Below the pieces are notes generated by a model that was not told the origin of the DNA, did no database searches, and saw nothing but the letters and a program-made list of their open reading frames with translations. Below, piece by piece: positions 1-9,399 of a stretch of DNA of 64,000 nt. Numbering within the stretch: the first letter of the stretch is position 1; each line of letters starts with the position of its first letter. The stretch is taken from NCBI GenBank assembly GCA_963693085.1, contig OY856409.1, positions 298,100,558 to 298,164,557 on the forward strand. The letters run 5' to 3'. The stretch is from Alisma plantago-aquatica (taxonomy: Eukaryota > Streptophyta > Magnoliopsida > Alismatales > Alismataceae). The translations under genes and the position numbers were made by a program.

Positions 1-392
1 AAAATGTGATCCTCCATCACTTATGACAGTGTGAGGCACTCCAAAGTGTGGGAAAATGATCTTCTCAAACAACTTGACCACAACTTTAGAATCACAAGTT
101 TCGATTGCAACTGCCTCTACCGACTTTGAGACGTATTCAATGACTACAAGGATGTAGTGGTATCCTTTTGATGATAGGAAAGGACCCAAATAGTCTATTC
201 CCCAAACAACAAAGATCTCCACTTCCACCAATTCAACCATAGGCATCTCACTTCTTTTATTGATATTTCTAGTAAGTTGGCATTCCTTACATGTCTTGAC
301 AAAAGATGTTGTGTCCTCGAACATGGTGGGCCAGTAAAACCCAGATTGGAGCACCTTTGCAGTTGCTCTTTCTCCACTGTGATGTCTTCCAT
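1..392 (-). pseudogene. Integrase of element A, cut by the window edge
   Basis: The correct frame is open from about 375 to 1 on the minus strand. It reads SGFYWPTMFED, then a CKECQ zinc-binding pair (the CC of HHCC), then VVWGIDYLGPF (first catalytic Asp) and FGVPHTVISDGGSHF (second catalytic Asp). The Glu of the D,D(35)E triad would lie beyond position 1. A frame change separates this part from the spacer upstream. A competing open frame over the same DNA is a shadow. Integrase would join the cDNA ends to chromosomal DNA. Confidence 0.85.
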
Positions 393-413
393 ACGAAAAA
401 GAATGGCATTCTT

Positions 414-1024
414 TTAGAATTGATGGAACTTCTTCCTCTGGTATACACCTTCGATACAAATTGTCAGAACTCCTCTTAAACAATAGTGGATCATCCCAAT
501 AATGTTCTTAACATCATAGAAAAGCTTCTTCTTCTGGTTGTACGTTATGTCAGGTGGTAGTTGTCCACAAGCCAGATAGTTACAGATATCTGCAAACCAC
601 AGAAAACTCTGCTTATCATACTGAGCCATCAATAGGGATTCATTACCATAATTTTCATTCATGGGTAACTGATTCTCTTCATAGAAAACTATTCTAGACA
701 AGTGGTCTGTGACCACATTTTCTTTTCCCTTTTTATCAATAATTTCATGATCAAATTCTTGCAACAGTACAACCCACCTTAGCAGTCTTGGCTTGGTTTT
801 TTTCTTTTACATGAGATAACATATAGCATCGTGGTCAGTATAAACTTTAACCTTGGCTCCTATAAGGTAAGATCGGAACTTATCAAATGCAAAAACAATC
901 ACTAACATCTCCTTCTCGGTGGTGGTATAGTTCACTTGGGCTTCGTCCAACGTACGACTAGCGTAACAGATGACATGGTGCCTTTTGTCTTTCTTTTGTC
1001 CTGGGAATGTACCTATGGCGTAGC
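414..1024 (-). pseudogene. RNase H second half and connection domain of element A
   Basis: Just after the N junction the minus strand encodes YAIGTFPGQ, HHVICYASRTLDEAQ, TTTEKEM and FRSYLIGAKVKVYTDHDAICYL, the body of a Ty3/gypsy RNase H. The Asp in YTDH, one of the metal-binding residues, is retained. A stop and frame change follow at ~805. The frame from 764 then gives EFDHEIIDKKGKENVVTDHLSR, the end of RNase H, and the spacer before integrase. The first residues of the open frame upstream of YAIG are translated from N, not from A. Confidence 0.82.
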
Positions 1025-1037
1025 CACCCCAAACTTG
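1024..1037 (-). other. Polypurine tract at the 3' end of insert N
   Basis: The minus strand reads CAAGTTTGGGGTGG and then runs straight into element A coding sequence (CTACGCCATAGG). It has the same form as the tract preceding the 3' LTR of F (AAGTTCGGGGTA at 57279-57290). Normally an LTR would begin here. Confidence 0.65.
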
Positions 1038-3035
1038 AAACATACTTGTCCTCAAGTATGCTCCAACTCAATCTCTCTACAAACTTTCACAAAAAGAAAT
1101 GACAAATGCAATATAAAAGATGATTGTTGCTGAATGGGATCAAAGATGACTAAGTACATGCATCTCACCTCTCTCCTCTCCTTCTTTCACAATCCAATCA
1201 TGAAAAGAGCACAAAGCATATGAACTTCAAATATAGCGCATAGAATACACAAGTTATCCATATTTCTTCCATTAAGTTCCGGGTAAACCGTTTCATGGTG
1301 GCGTTAATCAAAAATGACTAGGAGTGTTGTTTCACATTCATGCATTCAATCTTATATCTCAAATCACACCAAATGACCCACGTGGCTGCGGAAAAGGGTA
1401 AAATGAGCTAAGTTTGATGTTTCCTAGCTCAATGGGTATGAAAGTGGAAGAAAGGGTTGCGGTAAGATTTTTGGAGTGTTTTTACACACTCATCTTTTCT
1501 TTATTTGAATGCTCTTAAACAGGAGCATCCTTTTATTTTCTTTTTGTATTTTGCATTTTTTTTTCTTTCTTGCCCTTGGTGTAGATAGGGCATATGGTGG
1601 ATAGAGTGAAGTGGGGAGATAGAGATGTGGCCACCCCAAATTTTTGGAGGTGGCCACGGCTAATATGTGCACTTTGGCATCTTTTTATGAGGCGGAGGGG
1701 TATGAAGATGGTGGGAGAATAGTCAGGTCAAAGAGGGGTCATTGGTATGATTTTCCACATAAGACATCCTGCATGAGAATTAATCCAACACTTCATCCAC
1801 GATATCACACCACATGAATGAACAAAATGAAATTGATATATCAAACAAGTAATTCCACAAACACTAAGCGTTCAAGGCTTTCTCAATTTCACAATTCAAC
1901 CAATTCAATCACAATCATAAGAGAGGTGATGCACATGTAAAAAGTCAAACATTGATACCACTTAGCAACAAACAATGGTGATTCACTTGCATTTTTCAAA
2001 GGTCAACATTTTAATTCAAAACAGTAGAGATTGGGTCAAAACATACTTTTTAGATAAGAAATCTCAAATTTGGGCAAAATTGGCCAAAATGGTGCCAAGT
2101 TGCCTCCAATCACATCTAAACCTATATTATTGAACTTAAAGCAGTAAACAAGCAAATCCTAACTAAAACATGCAAAAATTACCAAAAATCTACATGGTAT
2201 GCAATGCATGGCAAAAGAGAATTTTTTTTTTAAATTACGCAAAAATGACAAGAAAGTAAACGACATGGCATGCAGGTATGCAAAGCAGTAAAGATGACTA
2301 AGGTAGATAGCAAAAACAAGAAAACAAAAGTGGATGTGGCAGGTGAAATGCAAAGTGAAACTAGGGCATACCTGCCCTACCACCCCAAACTTTTAAATCA
2401 TGTTGTCCTCAGCATGATCCTAGAGTTTAGGATGATAGGGTAGACGATCATGGCTCTCTCAAGGCTCTGGCAGTGTTCCTCCCTGTGGTGGAGGATATGC
2501 GTAGTAGCTGCCCCACTAATCTGCCTTGAGTGGCTGAAATTGGTCTGCTGCATGGCCGTGCTGCGTAGCACGACCGTGGTGGCTTCAGGTTGCACGGCCG
2601 TGCTGACTGGCACGGCCGTGGTGTAGTCCTTTGGCAGCTTTTCTCAATTTTTCTTTTGAATCCAGGGACTTGGTGTGTTTTTCATGCAAAAGACCATGGT
2701 TGTATTGATGTGCCATGATCGTGGTGGTCCCTGTAGCTGCTACTCTCAAAATGAGGAACATCAAACACTCAAAAACTTGACTCAAAGTGATTTTTCTTGG
2801 AATCCTTCTCTCAATTGTACTCAAATTTCCTTCATTTCACCCTGTTATCACCTGCACATCTTAAAACTAGACAAAAACTATTAAACACAAGTGTGTGTGT
2901 GTTCTTGGAAAATGTAAAAACAAAGCAATTGTATCAAAAAGTGAAGGTTGGGTCAAAATTTCCCAAACCTATGTGGGTTGCCTCCCACAAGCGCTAAGTT
3001 TCATGCCTTCAGCCAGGCTTGTTGTTCTTTCACCA
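1025..3035 (-). other. 3' noncoding internal region of insert N
   Basis: About 2 kb without a convincing gene. It holds, in element sense, a GGGAGGCAACCC motif (2975-2986) also found in F. The composite GAGGAC plus AAGTTTGGGGTGG occurs twice (near 2380-2410 and 1024-1055), and a third G-rich tract lies at 1631-1642. A second cluster of ACGGCCGT palindromes is at 2555-2635. The rest is AT-rich. This is the layout of the region after integrase in Athila elements such as F, so N keeps the 3' end of an Athila element but not its pol. Confidence 0.7.
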
Positions 3036-3653
3036 TCAACCATGGTCCAAAAACAAAATGTTTGCACCCCCATCATAAGCAATCCTCTCAAATGCTTTCC
3101 TTGATTGATCTTCCTCCCAAGGGTCATGCGAGCTTCGTAAGTCTTTTTTAGCAATTCTCTCTCCTTGGGGATTATCATCATAGATCTTAATAAGCCTTAA
3201 GACCCTCAGAAATCTCATGCCATAGGTTTTGTCTCTCTTGAGGAACGGGTCTTCATAGGCACCAAAGAGAGGGGTCTCAATCATATCCATTTGTTCATGG
3301 GAAGTAGGGGGAGCATGTGATAGTTGTGGTGGTGGCATCAGTGTCGATGGCCCTTGGACTTTAGGTGGAGGATGGCATTGAGGTTGGAAGGTGAACTGGT
3401 AGGAGGGTTGTGGCAATGGAGGTGGTGGCCGTGTGTAAGGCTTAGGATAGCCTTGGAGGTAGGGTAGTGGAGGAGGGAATTGAGGTTGGAAAGTGAAGTG
3501 GTGGGAAGGTTGCGGCAATGGAGGTGGTGGAGGTGTGTAAGGCTTAGGATAGCCTTGGAGGTAGGGTGGTGGAGGAAATGGATGGGTTTGTGCATTTTGG
3601 CCTTCCATCTTGTCTTCTCCGAGTGGCTTGTCACATGCACAAGGCACAACCAA
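3036..3653 (-). CDS. Proline-rich ORF of unknown function in insert N
   Basis: This 205-codon open frame begins about 130 bases after the primer site, where gag would normally start. Residues ~25-115 are dominated by Pro, Tyr and Gln, with an imperfect tandem repeat of about 33 residues (unit contains PYLQGYPKPYT and PPLPQPS) present twice. The C-terminal ~90 residues are charged and not repetitive (e.g. GMRFLRVLRLIKIYDDN). I see no zinc knuckle, protease, RT or integrase motif, no signal peptide and no membrane segment. I do not recognise it. It may be a remnant or replacement of gag, a captured host fragment, or a chance frame; the repeat biases against stops, but the non-repeat C-terminus is also open. 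Confidence 0.45.
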   Translation of the reverse strand: MVVPCACDKPLGEDKMEGQNAQTHPFPPPPYLQGYPKPYTPPPPPLPQPSHHFTFQPQFPPPLPYLQGYPKPYTRPPPPLPQPSYQFTFQPQCHPPPKVQGPSTLMPPPQLSHAPPTSHEQMDMIETPLFGAYEDPFLKRDKTYGMRFLRVLRLIKIYDDNPQGERIAKKDLRSSHDPWEEDQSRKAFERIAYDGGANILFLDHG

Positions 3654-3781
3654 ACAAAAGAAAGCAAGTTAGCAAACCAATATACACAAAGAATGCAAAG
3701 AGTAATGAATAAAGAATAGCAATGATGAGGGCAGTAGGAAAAGTCAAAGAAAAACTAACTAGCTAGGCCGAGCGCCTCTAA

Positions 3782-3799
3782 TCCTCGGCAACGACGCCA
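3782..3799 (-). other. Primer-binding site of insert N (tRNA-Asp-like)
   Basis: The minus strand reads TGGCGTCGTTGCCGAGGA. It differs at only two positions from TGGCGCCGTTGCCGGGGA, the class complementary to tRNA-Asp used by Athila elements. It sits seven bases after the proposed LTR end. Confidence 0.85.
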
Positions 3800-5337
3800 G
3801 AAAGCATGGTGCGTCCCCGCTAGTGGTGCTTTTACACCCCACGAGGTCAGAATGCACAATGGATGGGGGTTTGCTTTCAAAATTTATAAACCTAAACTAG
3901 CTACCTACGTCTACTAAAACACTACACCCGCAAGCGCACGGGGTCGTGTCGTAGTATAGGAAGGCGGAAAGTATAGGGTCGATCCACTGGGAAAAGAGGG
4001 GGCGCTAGAGCTAGGTTAGTTTGGCTAGGTTCCTACTGCGGAGACTAGGGTTAAGGGTTTGAAGGTTGATTTTGATTGTTAAACTACTATGAACAAGTGA
4101 GGAATTAAAGGCAAGAATGAAATCTATGTTAACCCTAGACTAGATTAAGGCTAAACAAGCAAGAAAGGATTAAGCTAGGTATGAAAGGCAAGTTACACTA
4201 AGGCAAGCAAGAGATAAGTAAAAGAGAAATTAAAGAACTACACTAGCATAAACAAGGCAAGAGCAAGGCAAGAAGCTAACTAAGCAAGAAAAGAGCTAAT
4301 TAAGCTAAGCAAGCACAAAACTAGGGTTTTAAGCAATAAAGGGATGTATGGGCTGTTTAGGGGTATGAACTTATCGCTTAAGTTGGGGGTGACATGTGAA
4401 CATTATGATTCCATTTAGATTATCCAAACCAAACAACAAGTTAGAGTCTAATGAATTAACCTAAGCTACTAACTGGCCATGGATATGCTAGGTTGTGTAT
4501 AGGGGAACTAGTCCCTAACACCCCCTACTACCCTTACGAGGCTCAATTGGGTTAGGGATTAGGTTTAATCCAATTAGAGTCTAATCAAGTCTAGGTTTCT
4601 ACATTAGACATTCCTAGGGCAATTAGGGGCCGAGGGTAGTAATGGGGGGTGAAATTAGGGTTTTGGACCCCAATTCCCCCACATTCTAGCCTTGAGAAGG
4701 CTCCATGCTAATTGCACTAGAATTATCCAATCTAGCTACTTAGATCTCTCACTTAGGCTTAGGGAGATTGATTAAGATGTAGGAAGATGGGAGGCAGCCT
4801 AGGGATCCAAGAATTGGACCTAGGGGCAAATCCCAAAATTCACACATATAAGCAATTTGCCTAAATTCCTAAGTGATTTCACACACAAACCAACAAGCAA
4901 TCCATGGAGAATGAGATGCAAATAGAACATAATCATTAACAAATGGAATTACAAAGTTTACATGTCATTTTCCCCCAACATGGTATCAAAGTAACATATT
5001 TGACCCCAAACAGCCCACCTAAGGGGGCCTAGCTACTCATGGAAATAGAAAATACAAAAAGAAAGGAGAAGAAGATGGAGGTGGCCATGGAGCTCGAAGT
5101 AGTGGTTGTCAATCCTCTCTCCAGTAGCAGCAGGTCGTCCTCCTCCTTCTTCTTGGATGGAATGGAGTGGGATGATGGTGGGAGGTGGATGGAAGGCTTA
5201 GATATGGGGGGTTATGTGGTGGAAAAGGTGAAATGGAGTCGATTTGAGGTGGATTTGGAGTGGAATGGAGTGGGTGGCGATTTGGGGAGCTAGGAAGGGG
5301 TAGAAGGTAGCCAACCTCGTGCTCCAGCTGCCACCTA

Positions 5338-5349
5338 GGTATATATAGG
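5338..5349 (-). promoter_or_regulatory. TATA box of insert N LTR
   Basis: CTATATATACC on the minus strand lies about 60 bases downstream, in element sense, of the palindromic array, with a long U5-side region after it. Position and sequence fit an LTR promoter. Confidence 0.6.
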
Positions 5350-5409
5350 TGTGGGGAGGAAGCACTAGGTCAAGTAGGGGCAAAATGGGAAAAACAGTGA
5401 AAACTAGGT

Positions 5410-5890
5410 GAGTTTTGTGAGTAGCACGGCCGTGGTGGGTCACCACGGTCGTGGTGGGTAGGGTAGGCCACGGCCGTGGTGTATGGGCATGGTCGTGGGA
5501 ACTAAAATGGCTAAATGTCAGGTTGGTGGTCAATTGGGCTGAAAAGGCCACGACCGTGGTGGTCACCACGGCCGTGGTGGGTTGAGGGTAGCACGACTGT
5601 GCTGCATAGCACGGCCGTGGTGGGTGTTGGTAGCACGGCCGTGCTTCATAGCACGGCCATGGTGGGAGTTGGTAGCACGGCCGTGCTGCGTAGCACGGCC
5701 ATGGTGGGATCTGGTAGCACGGCCGTGTTGCGTGGCACAGCCGTGGTGGGTGGTCGCAGCACGGCCGTGCTGCGTAGCACGGCCGTGGTAGTGTATGCTC
5801 TGCAGCTACTTTCAAAACTGAGATTTTTCATGTGATTTCTTCATTTGCAGCATGACCGTTCTGTGTTACCACGGCCGTGCTGGGGGCTTT
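5410..5890 (-). repeat. Palindromic ACGGCCGT array in U3 of insert N
   Basis: The core CACGGCCGTG, with variants ACGGCCATG and ACGACCGTG, occurs over 15 times in under 500 bases. Between 5585 and 5790 it is organised in tandem units of roughly 40-45 bases (GGTAGCACGGCCGTGCTGCG plus a GTGGTGGG part). The array is just upstream, in element sense, of the TATA box. It is strongly CpG-rich within an AT-rich LTR. Long open frames over the array on both strands result from the repeat lacking stops. Confidence 0.9.
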
Positions 5891-6174
5891 TCTTGCACTT
5901 TGAGCTTCAAACTTTGTTATCCATGGACTTCTTTGCTAAAGCTTGACTCTTGGCCACTAGGGGTAGGTTGGGGGAGCTCTGGGGCCTTCTTTGGGCCCCT
6001 CCATCTCTCTTGTCCATCCAAGTGTGGTCCAAGTACCTGAAAAACATGCAAATAATGTCCATAAGTGAATTTTACACAAATATGCATATTAGGGGAAATA
6101 ACATGTAATCTAATAGGTATAGATGTGATTGAAGAGCAAAAAGACACAATATTAAGCCCTAAAATAGGGCTGAA

Positions 6175-6465
6175 TCAGTAGTCACTAGCGTCACACATTA
6201 TCTCAAATGGTATCTCCCAATCAGGGTCTTGTAGTATTGGTGCAGAAGTAAAAGCCTTCTTCAGGGTCTCAAAAGCTTTTGAACATTTGTCATCGAATTC
6301 AAACACTGTGTCTTTGATCAACAAATTTGAAAGGGGCTTCAAAATTTTCAAAAAATCCTTGATGAACCTCCTGTAGTATCTAGCATGGCCCAGGAAACTT
6401 CTTACCCCAGTCAAAGACTTAGGTGGTGGGAGTTTAGAGATGGCTTCGATCTTACTTAGATCCAC
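6175..6465 (-). pseudogene. RT thumb / RNase H start of element A, cut by insert N
   Basis: The segment reads KIEAISKLPPPKSLTGVRSFLGHARYYRRFI and then IMCDASDY, which holds the first catalytic Asp of RNase H (CDASDYA in relatives). The element's frame ends right at the junction with insert N. The partner half, beginning YAIG, is found at about 1024 on the same strand, so the two parts are one gene interrupted by about 5.15 kb. Confidence 0.85.
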
Positions 6466-6499
6466 CTCGATGCCTTTCTTGGAATTTTTTTGTCCTAGG

Positions 6500-7612
6500 T
6501 CAATGCCACTCTGAACCTTAAAGTGGCACTCCTCTCAGTTTAGCACCAAATGTTTCTCCTTGCATCTCTGTAGAACTAAGGATAAATTTCTTAGGCAAGC
6601 TTCATATTATGTTCCATAAACTGAGAAGTCATCCATAAACACTTCAACTATGTCTTCTAAGAAGTTAGAAAACATGGAAATCATGCAATGTTGGAAAGTT
6701 GCAGGAGCATTGCATAAGCCAAAAGACATTCTTCTGAAGGCGTACGTGCCATAGACAGACATAAACATCATCTTCTCCTGATAATCAAGGGTGGATCAGA
6801 ACTTGATAGAATCCATAATATCAATCCAAGAAGTAGAAGTACTCATGGTGGGTAAGTCTTTCTAAGACTTGGTCAATAAATGGCAAGGGAAAATGGTCTT
6901 TATTTGTGGCTAAATTTAGTTTTCTATAATCTATGCACATTATCCAACCTGTGATAGTTCTTGTGGCTACTTCATCACCGTTATCTCCTCTCACTACAGT
7001 CATCCCACCCTTCTTGGGTACTACATAAATGGGGCTCACCCAGTTGCTGTCGCTTATTGGGTATACAATCCCTGCATCCCGTAGCTTCAATATTTCCTTC
7101 TTGACTATTTCTTTCAACATTTGATTCAATTTCCTTTGAGGCTGCATCAATGGCTTCACTGATTCTTTTAAATTTATCATGTGCATACACTGGGATGGGT
7201 TAAGTCCCTTGATGTCCCCAACGGAATATCTGATTTCTCTTTTATGCTCCCTCAACTCTTCCAGGAGTCTTTCCCACTATTCTTCTGTGAGATTAGCATT
7301 GACGATGACAGGATTCCTTTCCTCATCATCTAGGAACTCATACTTCAGTCCTTCGGGGAGTGGTTTCAGCTCCAGCCTTGGCTTGGGAGCTTATATCTCT
7401 TCATTTGACTGTTCTAGAGAGGTATACTTCACTATCTCTATCACTTTCTTATCATCATTGAGACTTTCTTCTCCTTGGTTCAGGTAATCTAGAATTTCCG
7501 CTACTTCTCGGTCTTCCATCAAAGGATTTGGGTTGTTCATAGCTCTCATTAGTGGGTCTACAATGACCTTTTCTTCTTGAATATCTTCAAAATATTGGTT
7601 ATAGTTGTCCAT
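6500..7612 (-). pseudogene. Reverse transcriptase region of element A
   Basis: Three broken frames together cover the pre-RT linker (7612-7391), the RT fingers/palm start (7255-6821; RKLNQMLKEIV, ISDSNWVSP, VVPKKGG, CIDYRKLN, HFPLPFIDQVLERL, YFLD) and, after a stop and frame changes, the catalytic FMDDFSVYG motif near 6616-6644. The order matches F residue for residue over long stretches. RT would copy the element RNA in the particle. Stops lie right after YFLD and around the catalytic box, so no active enzyme can be made. Confidence 0.82.
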
Positions 7613-7848
7613 GAAGTAGACCGATTATGAAAGAGACGGTCCCTTCATGGCATCCTTCACCTTGAAGTCTATGTGGTCATTTCCAACTTGGAGAGTTATG
7701 ATACCTTCAAAGACATCTATCAAAGATCTTTCAGTTGCCAGAAAAGGTCATCCAAATATCATAGGACACTTCGAGTGCTCCATAATGTCTATCAAAATGA
7801 TGTCGTAAGGGATGAAGAATCATCCCACACAGATTGAGACATCTTCCA

Positions 7849-8229
7849 CTATACCAACATGTCTCTTAAACGTGTGATCCGCCCCGACAATTCAATCCTC
7901 ATATTTGTCTTGACCATGTCAGTCAATCCCAGTCTTTGAGTTAAACTTAGGGGCATGAGGCTAATGCTCACTCCTAAGTCCTCTAGACCCTTCCTTTCAA
8001 CGTTGTCACCAACACAAAAAGGGATGTTAAAAGCTCCAGGGTCTTTCTTCTTAGTTGGTAGTTCAGCTTGAACAAAAGCACTGGACATGTTTGCTAGGTG
8101 TATCATTTCAACATGGTTTCCTCTTCTTCTCTTTGTGATGAGATCCTTGAAAAACTTTGCATCTGTGGGCCTCTCCTCCAGAGCATCAAGAAATGAGACA
8201 TCCATATGCAATTTCTTCACTGCTTCCAT
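7849..8229 (-). pseudogene. Aspartic protease region of element A
   Basis: The frame begins with MEAVKKLHMDVSFLDAL, the conserved segment just before protease in Athila elements; F has the same segment as EAMKKLHVDIPFLDAL. It reaches EDLGVSISLMPLSLTQRLGL, where DLGxS holds the single catalytic Asp of a retropepsin. The enzyme would cleave the polyprotein as a dimer. The frame stops at 7849, and the flap and C-terminal parts continue in other frames down to about 7620. The catalytic Asp is kept here, unlike in F, but the protein is truncated. Confidence 0.78.
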
Positions 8230-8279
8230 GAATTTTTCATTTCTTCTCTTGAGGTGTGCCTTGATAAGCTTGTACGGGA

Positions 8280-8639
8280 CTAGAACCCTTGGTGCATACA
8301 GACTCTTCTTCGTAAAGATTTCCTCAACGAGATCTGGAATCCTGGATCCCTAGCTTCTCCACTTTTCTCTCTGCTTTCCTTAGTAGGCTTTCCCTTGTCA
8401 GTAGACTTCTCAGAAGAAAAATTCTCTCCCAGGTCATGGTTCTTCTTTTTTCCTTCCTCATTCTCGTCCCTAGTCCCAGAGTTGATCAGTGTCCTCCCAG
8501 ATTGGAGGGTAGCCATTTTTGCAGTCTTTGTATTTGACAAAATCTTCCCTAAGGGATTCTTTACTAACTCTGCCAACTGCGTGAGTTGTTGATCAATTTG
8601 GCATTGATGTGTCTGTATATCTGCCATCTGGACTTTCAT
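8280..8639 (-). pseudogene. gag-protease linker of element A
   Basis: A 119-codon open frame holds a Gln-rich start (QCQIDQQLTQLAELV), which corresponds to the SQLAQLA segment in element F. A Lys/Glu-rich hydrophilic part follows. No enzymatic motif is present. It lies between the zinc knuckle and the protease, in the position of the equivalent linker in F at ~62500-62900. Identification rests on position and on short shared motifs. Confidence 0.6.
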
Positions 8640-8735
8640 AGTTGTCAGGACGCCAGAATTGGCTAGGGTGCTTTGGTCTCATTGATCGTTCACAATAGCT
8701 TTCCTCTTAGAGAAATCAAAGAGTTGGGTGACTAA

Positions 8736-9134
8736 TTAAGTCTTGTTGGCCATTATCTTTCCCTTGCCCTGATCCTTGGCCTTGGCCTTGACTCGGTCCT
8801 TGGCTTGGTCCTCCCCTTGAAGATTTTGATTCTTAGCTTGACCTGAGTAGTTGTTCTTATTGGTTTGATAATTTGTTGTATGAGTATACTGCATTTGTCC
8901 ACTTTTGTTTTCGAAAACTAGCAGTGGCTTTTGCAAATTGCTTAGATGGTGCAAATTCTCATCCACATCCTTGTTTTCGTAGCTAAAACCAGGATGGTCT
9001 AGCCTCTTAAAGTTGGCATAGGAAATGTTCGGCGTAGTCTCTTCTTCACTTTTTCTTTCTTCACTTTCCTCTGGCTTGGTGTAGATATAGTTATCAATTC
9101 CATGGCCCCCTTCTCCACAGGTGACACACTTCAT
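8736..9134 (-). pseudogene. gag: gag C-terminal region of element A with damaged zinc knuckle
   Basis: The frame opens with CVTCGEGGH then GIDNY. This is a CX2CX4HX4C zinc knuckle whose last Cys is now Tyr, a change that needs one G-to-A transition. The knuckle normally binds the genomic RNA. After it comes an acidic stretch and a Lys/Gln/Asn-rich tail (KAKDQGKGK) typical of the linker before protease. Stops and frame changes separate this segment from the capsid part upstream and from the segment at 8280-8639 downstream. Confidence 0.75.
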
Positions 9135-9399
9135 GACCTTCTCGGTATGCTTCTTGCCTTTGACTCCAATATCCTTCAGCTATTTCACATTTGTTGCTAT
9201 TTTCTGAATTTGAGTTGTTATAGTTTCTAAAGCCTTGGCTTCCATAGATGGTCCTTCAGATCTTACCTTCTTCAACGACCCTTTGTCATTCATGTCATAG
9301 TCTACGCCTACTTGAAGTGCAACCATGTTTTCTATTATCTTCATGGTTCTGCTTGGCTTTTCCCCCAGGAAATCACTGCCTAAAAAATGTTCAATGAAG

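Larger units (their letters stand above)
1025..6177 (-). mobile_element. Insert N: non-autonomous LARD-like element with only one LTR
   Basis: It interrupts the RNase H of A. On the minus strand it has an LTR (6177 to 3807), a tRNA-Asp-like primer site, a proline-rich ORF, a long noncoding region and, at its very end, AAGTTTGGGGTGG, which resembles the polypurine tract. It encodes no gag, RT or integrase. Flanks are GTAGC (1020-1024) and GTAGT (6178-6182), a 5 bp target duplication with one change. No 3' LTR follows the polypurine tract; the A gene resumes at once. It must have been moved by enzymes of an autonomous Athila relative. Confidence 0.8.
3807..6177 (-). repeat. LTR of insert N
   Basis: On the minus strand it begins TGATTCAGCCC (at 6177) and ends ...GACGCACCA (at 3807), followed a few bases later by the primer site. 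Length is about 2.37 kb. It has a TATA box at 5338-5349, a GC-rich palindromic array upstream of it (5410-5890), and an AT-rich region rich in AAGCAAG and CTAAG near 4080-4330. Near its end is the GCAAGCGCACGG segment (3931-3942); a GCAAGTGGACGG counterpart is at 55070-55081 in the F LTR, so N and F are related. Confidence 0.78.

Noticed and set aside
195..392. 65-codon frame at the left end as a separate protein
   Set aside because: The real integrase frame lies one base over and is open to the window edge with catalytic motifs; the listed frame is its shadow.
5198..5815. Long open frames on both strands (Pro/Cys/Arg-rich peptides) over the U3 of insert N
   Set aside because: They follow the tandem ACGGCCGT units and exist in several frames at once; the repeat simply lacks stop codons. 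No domain, and they cross the TATA box.
5410..5890. CRISPR-like spaced repeats
   Set aside because: Units are imperfect, spacers are not unique sequences of constant length, and the context is a plant LTR with no cas gene.
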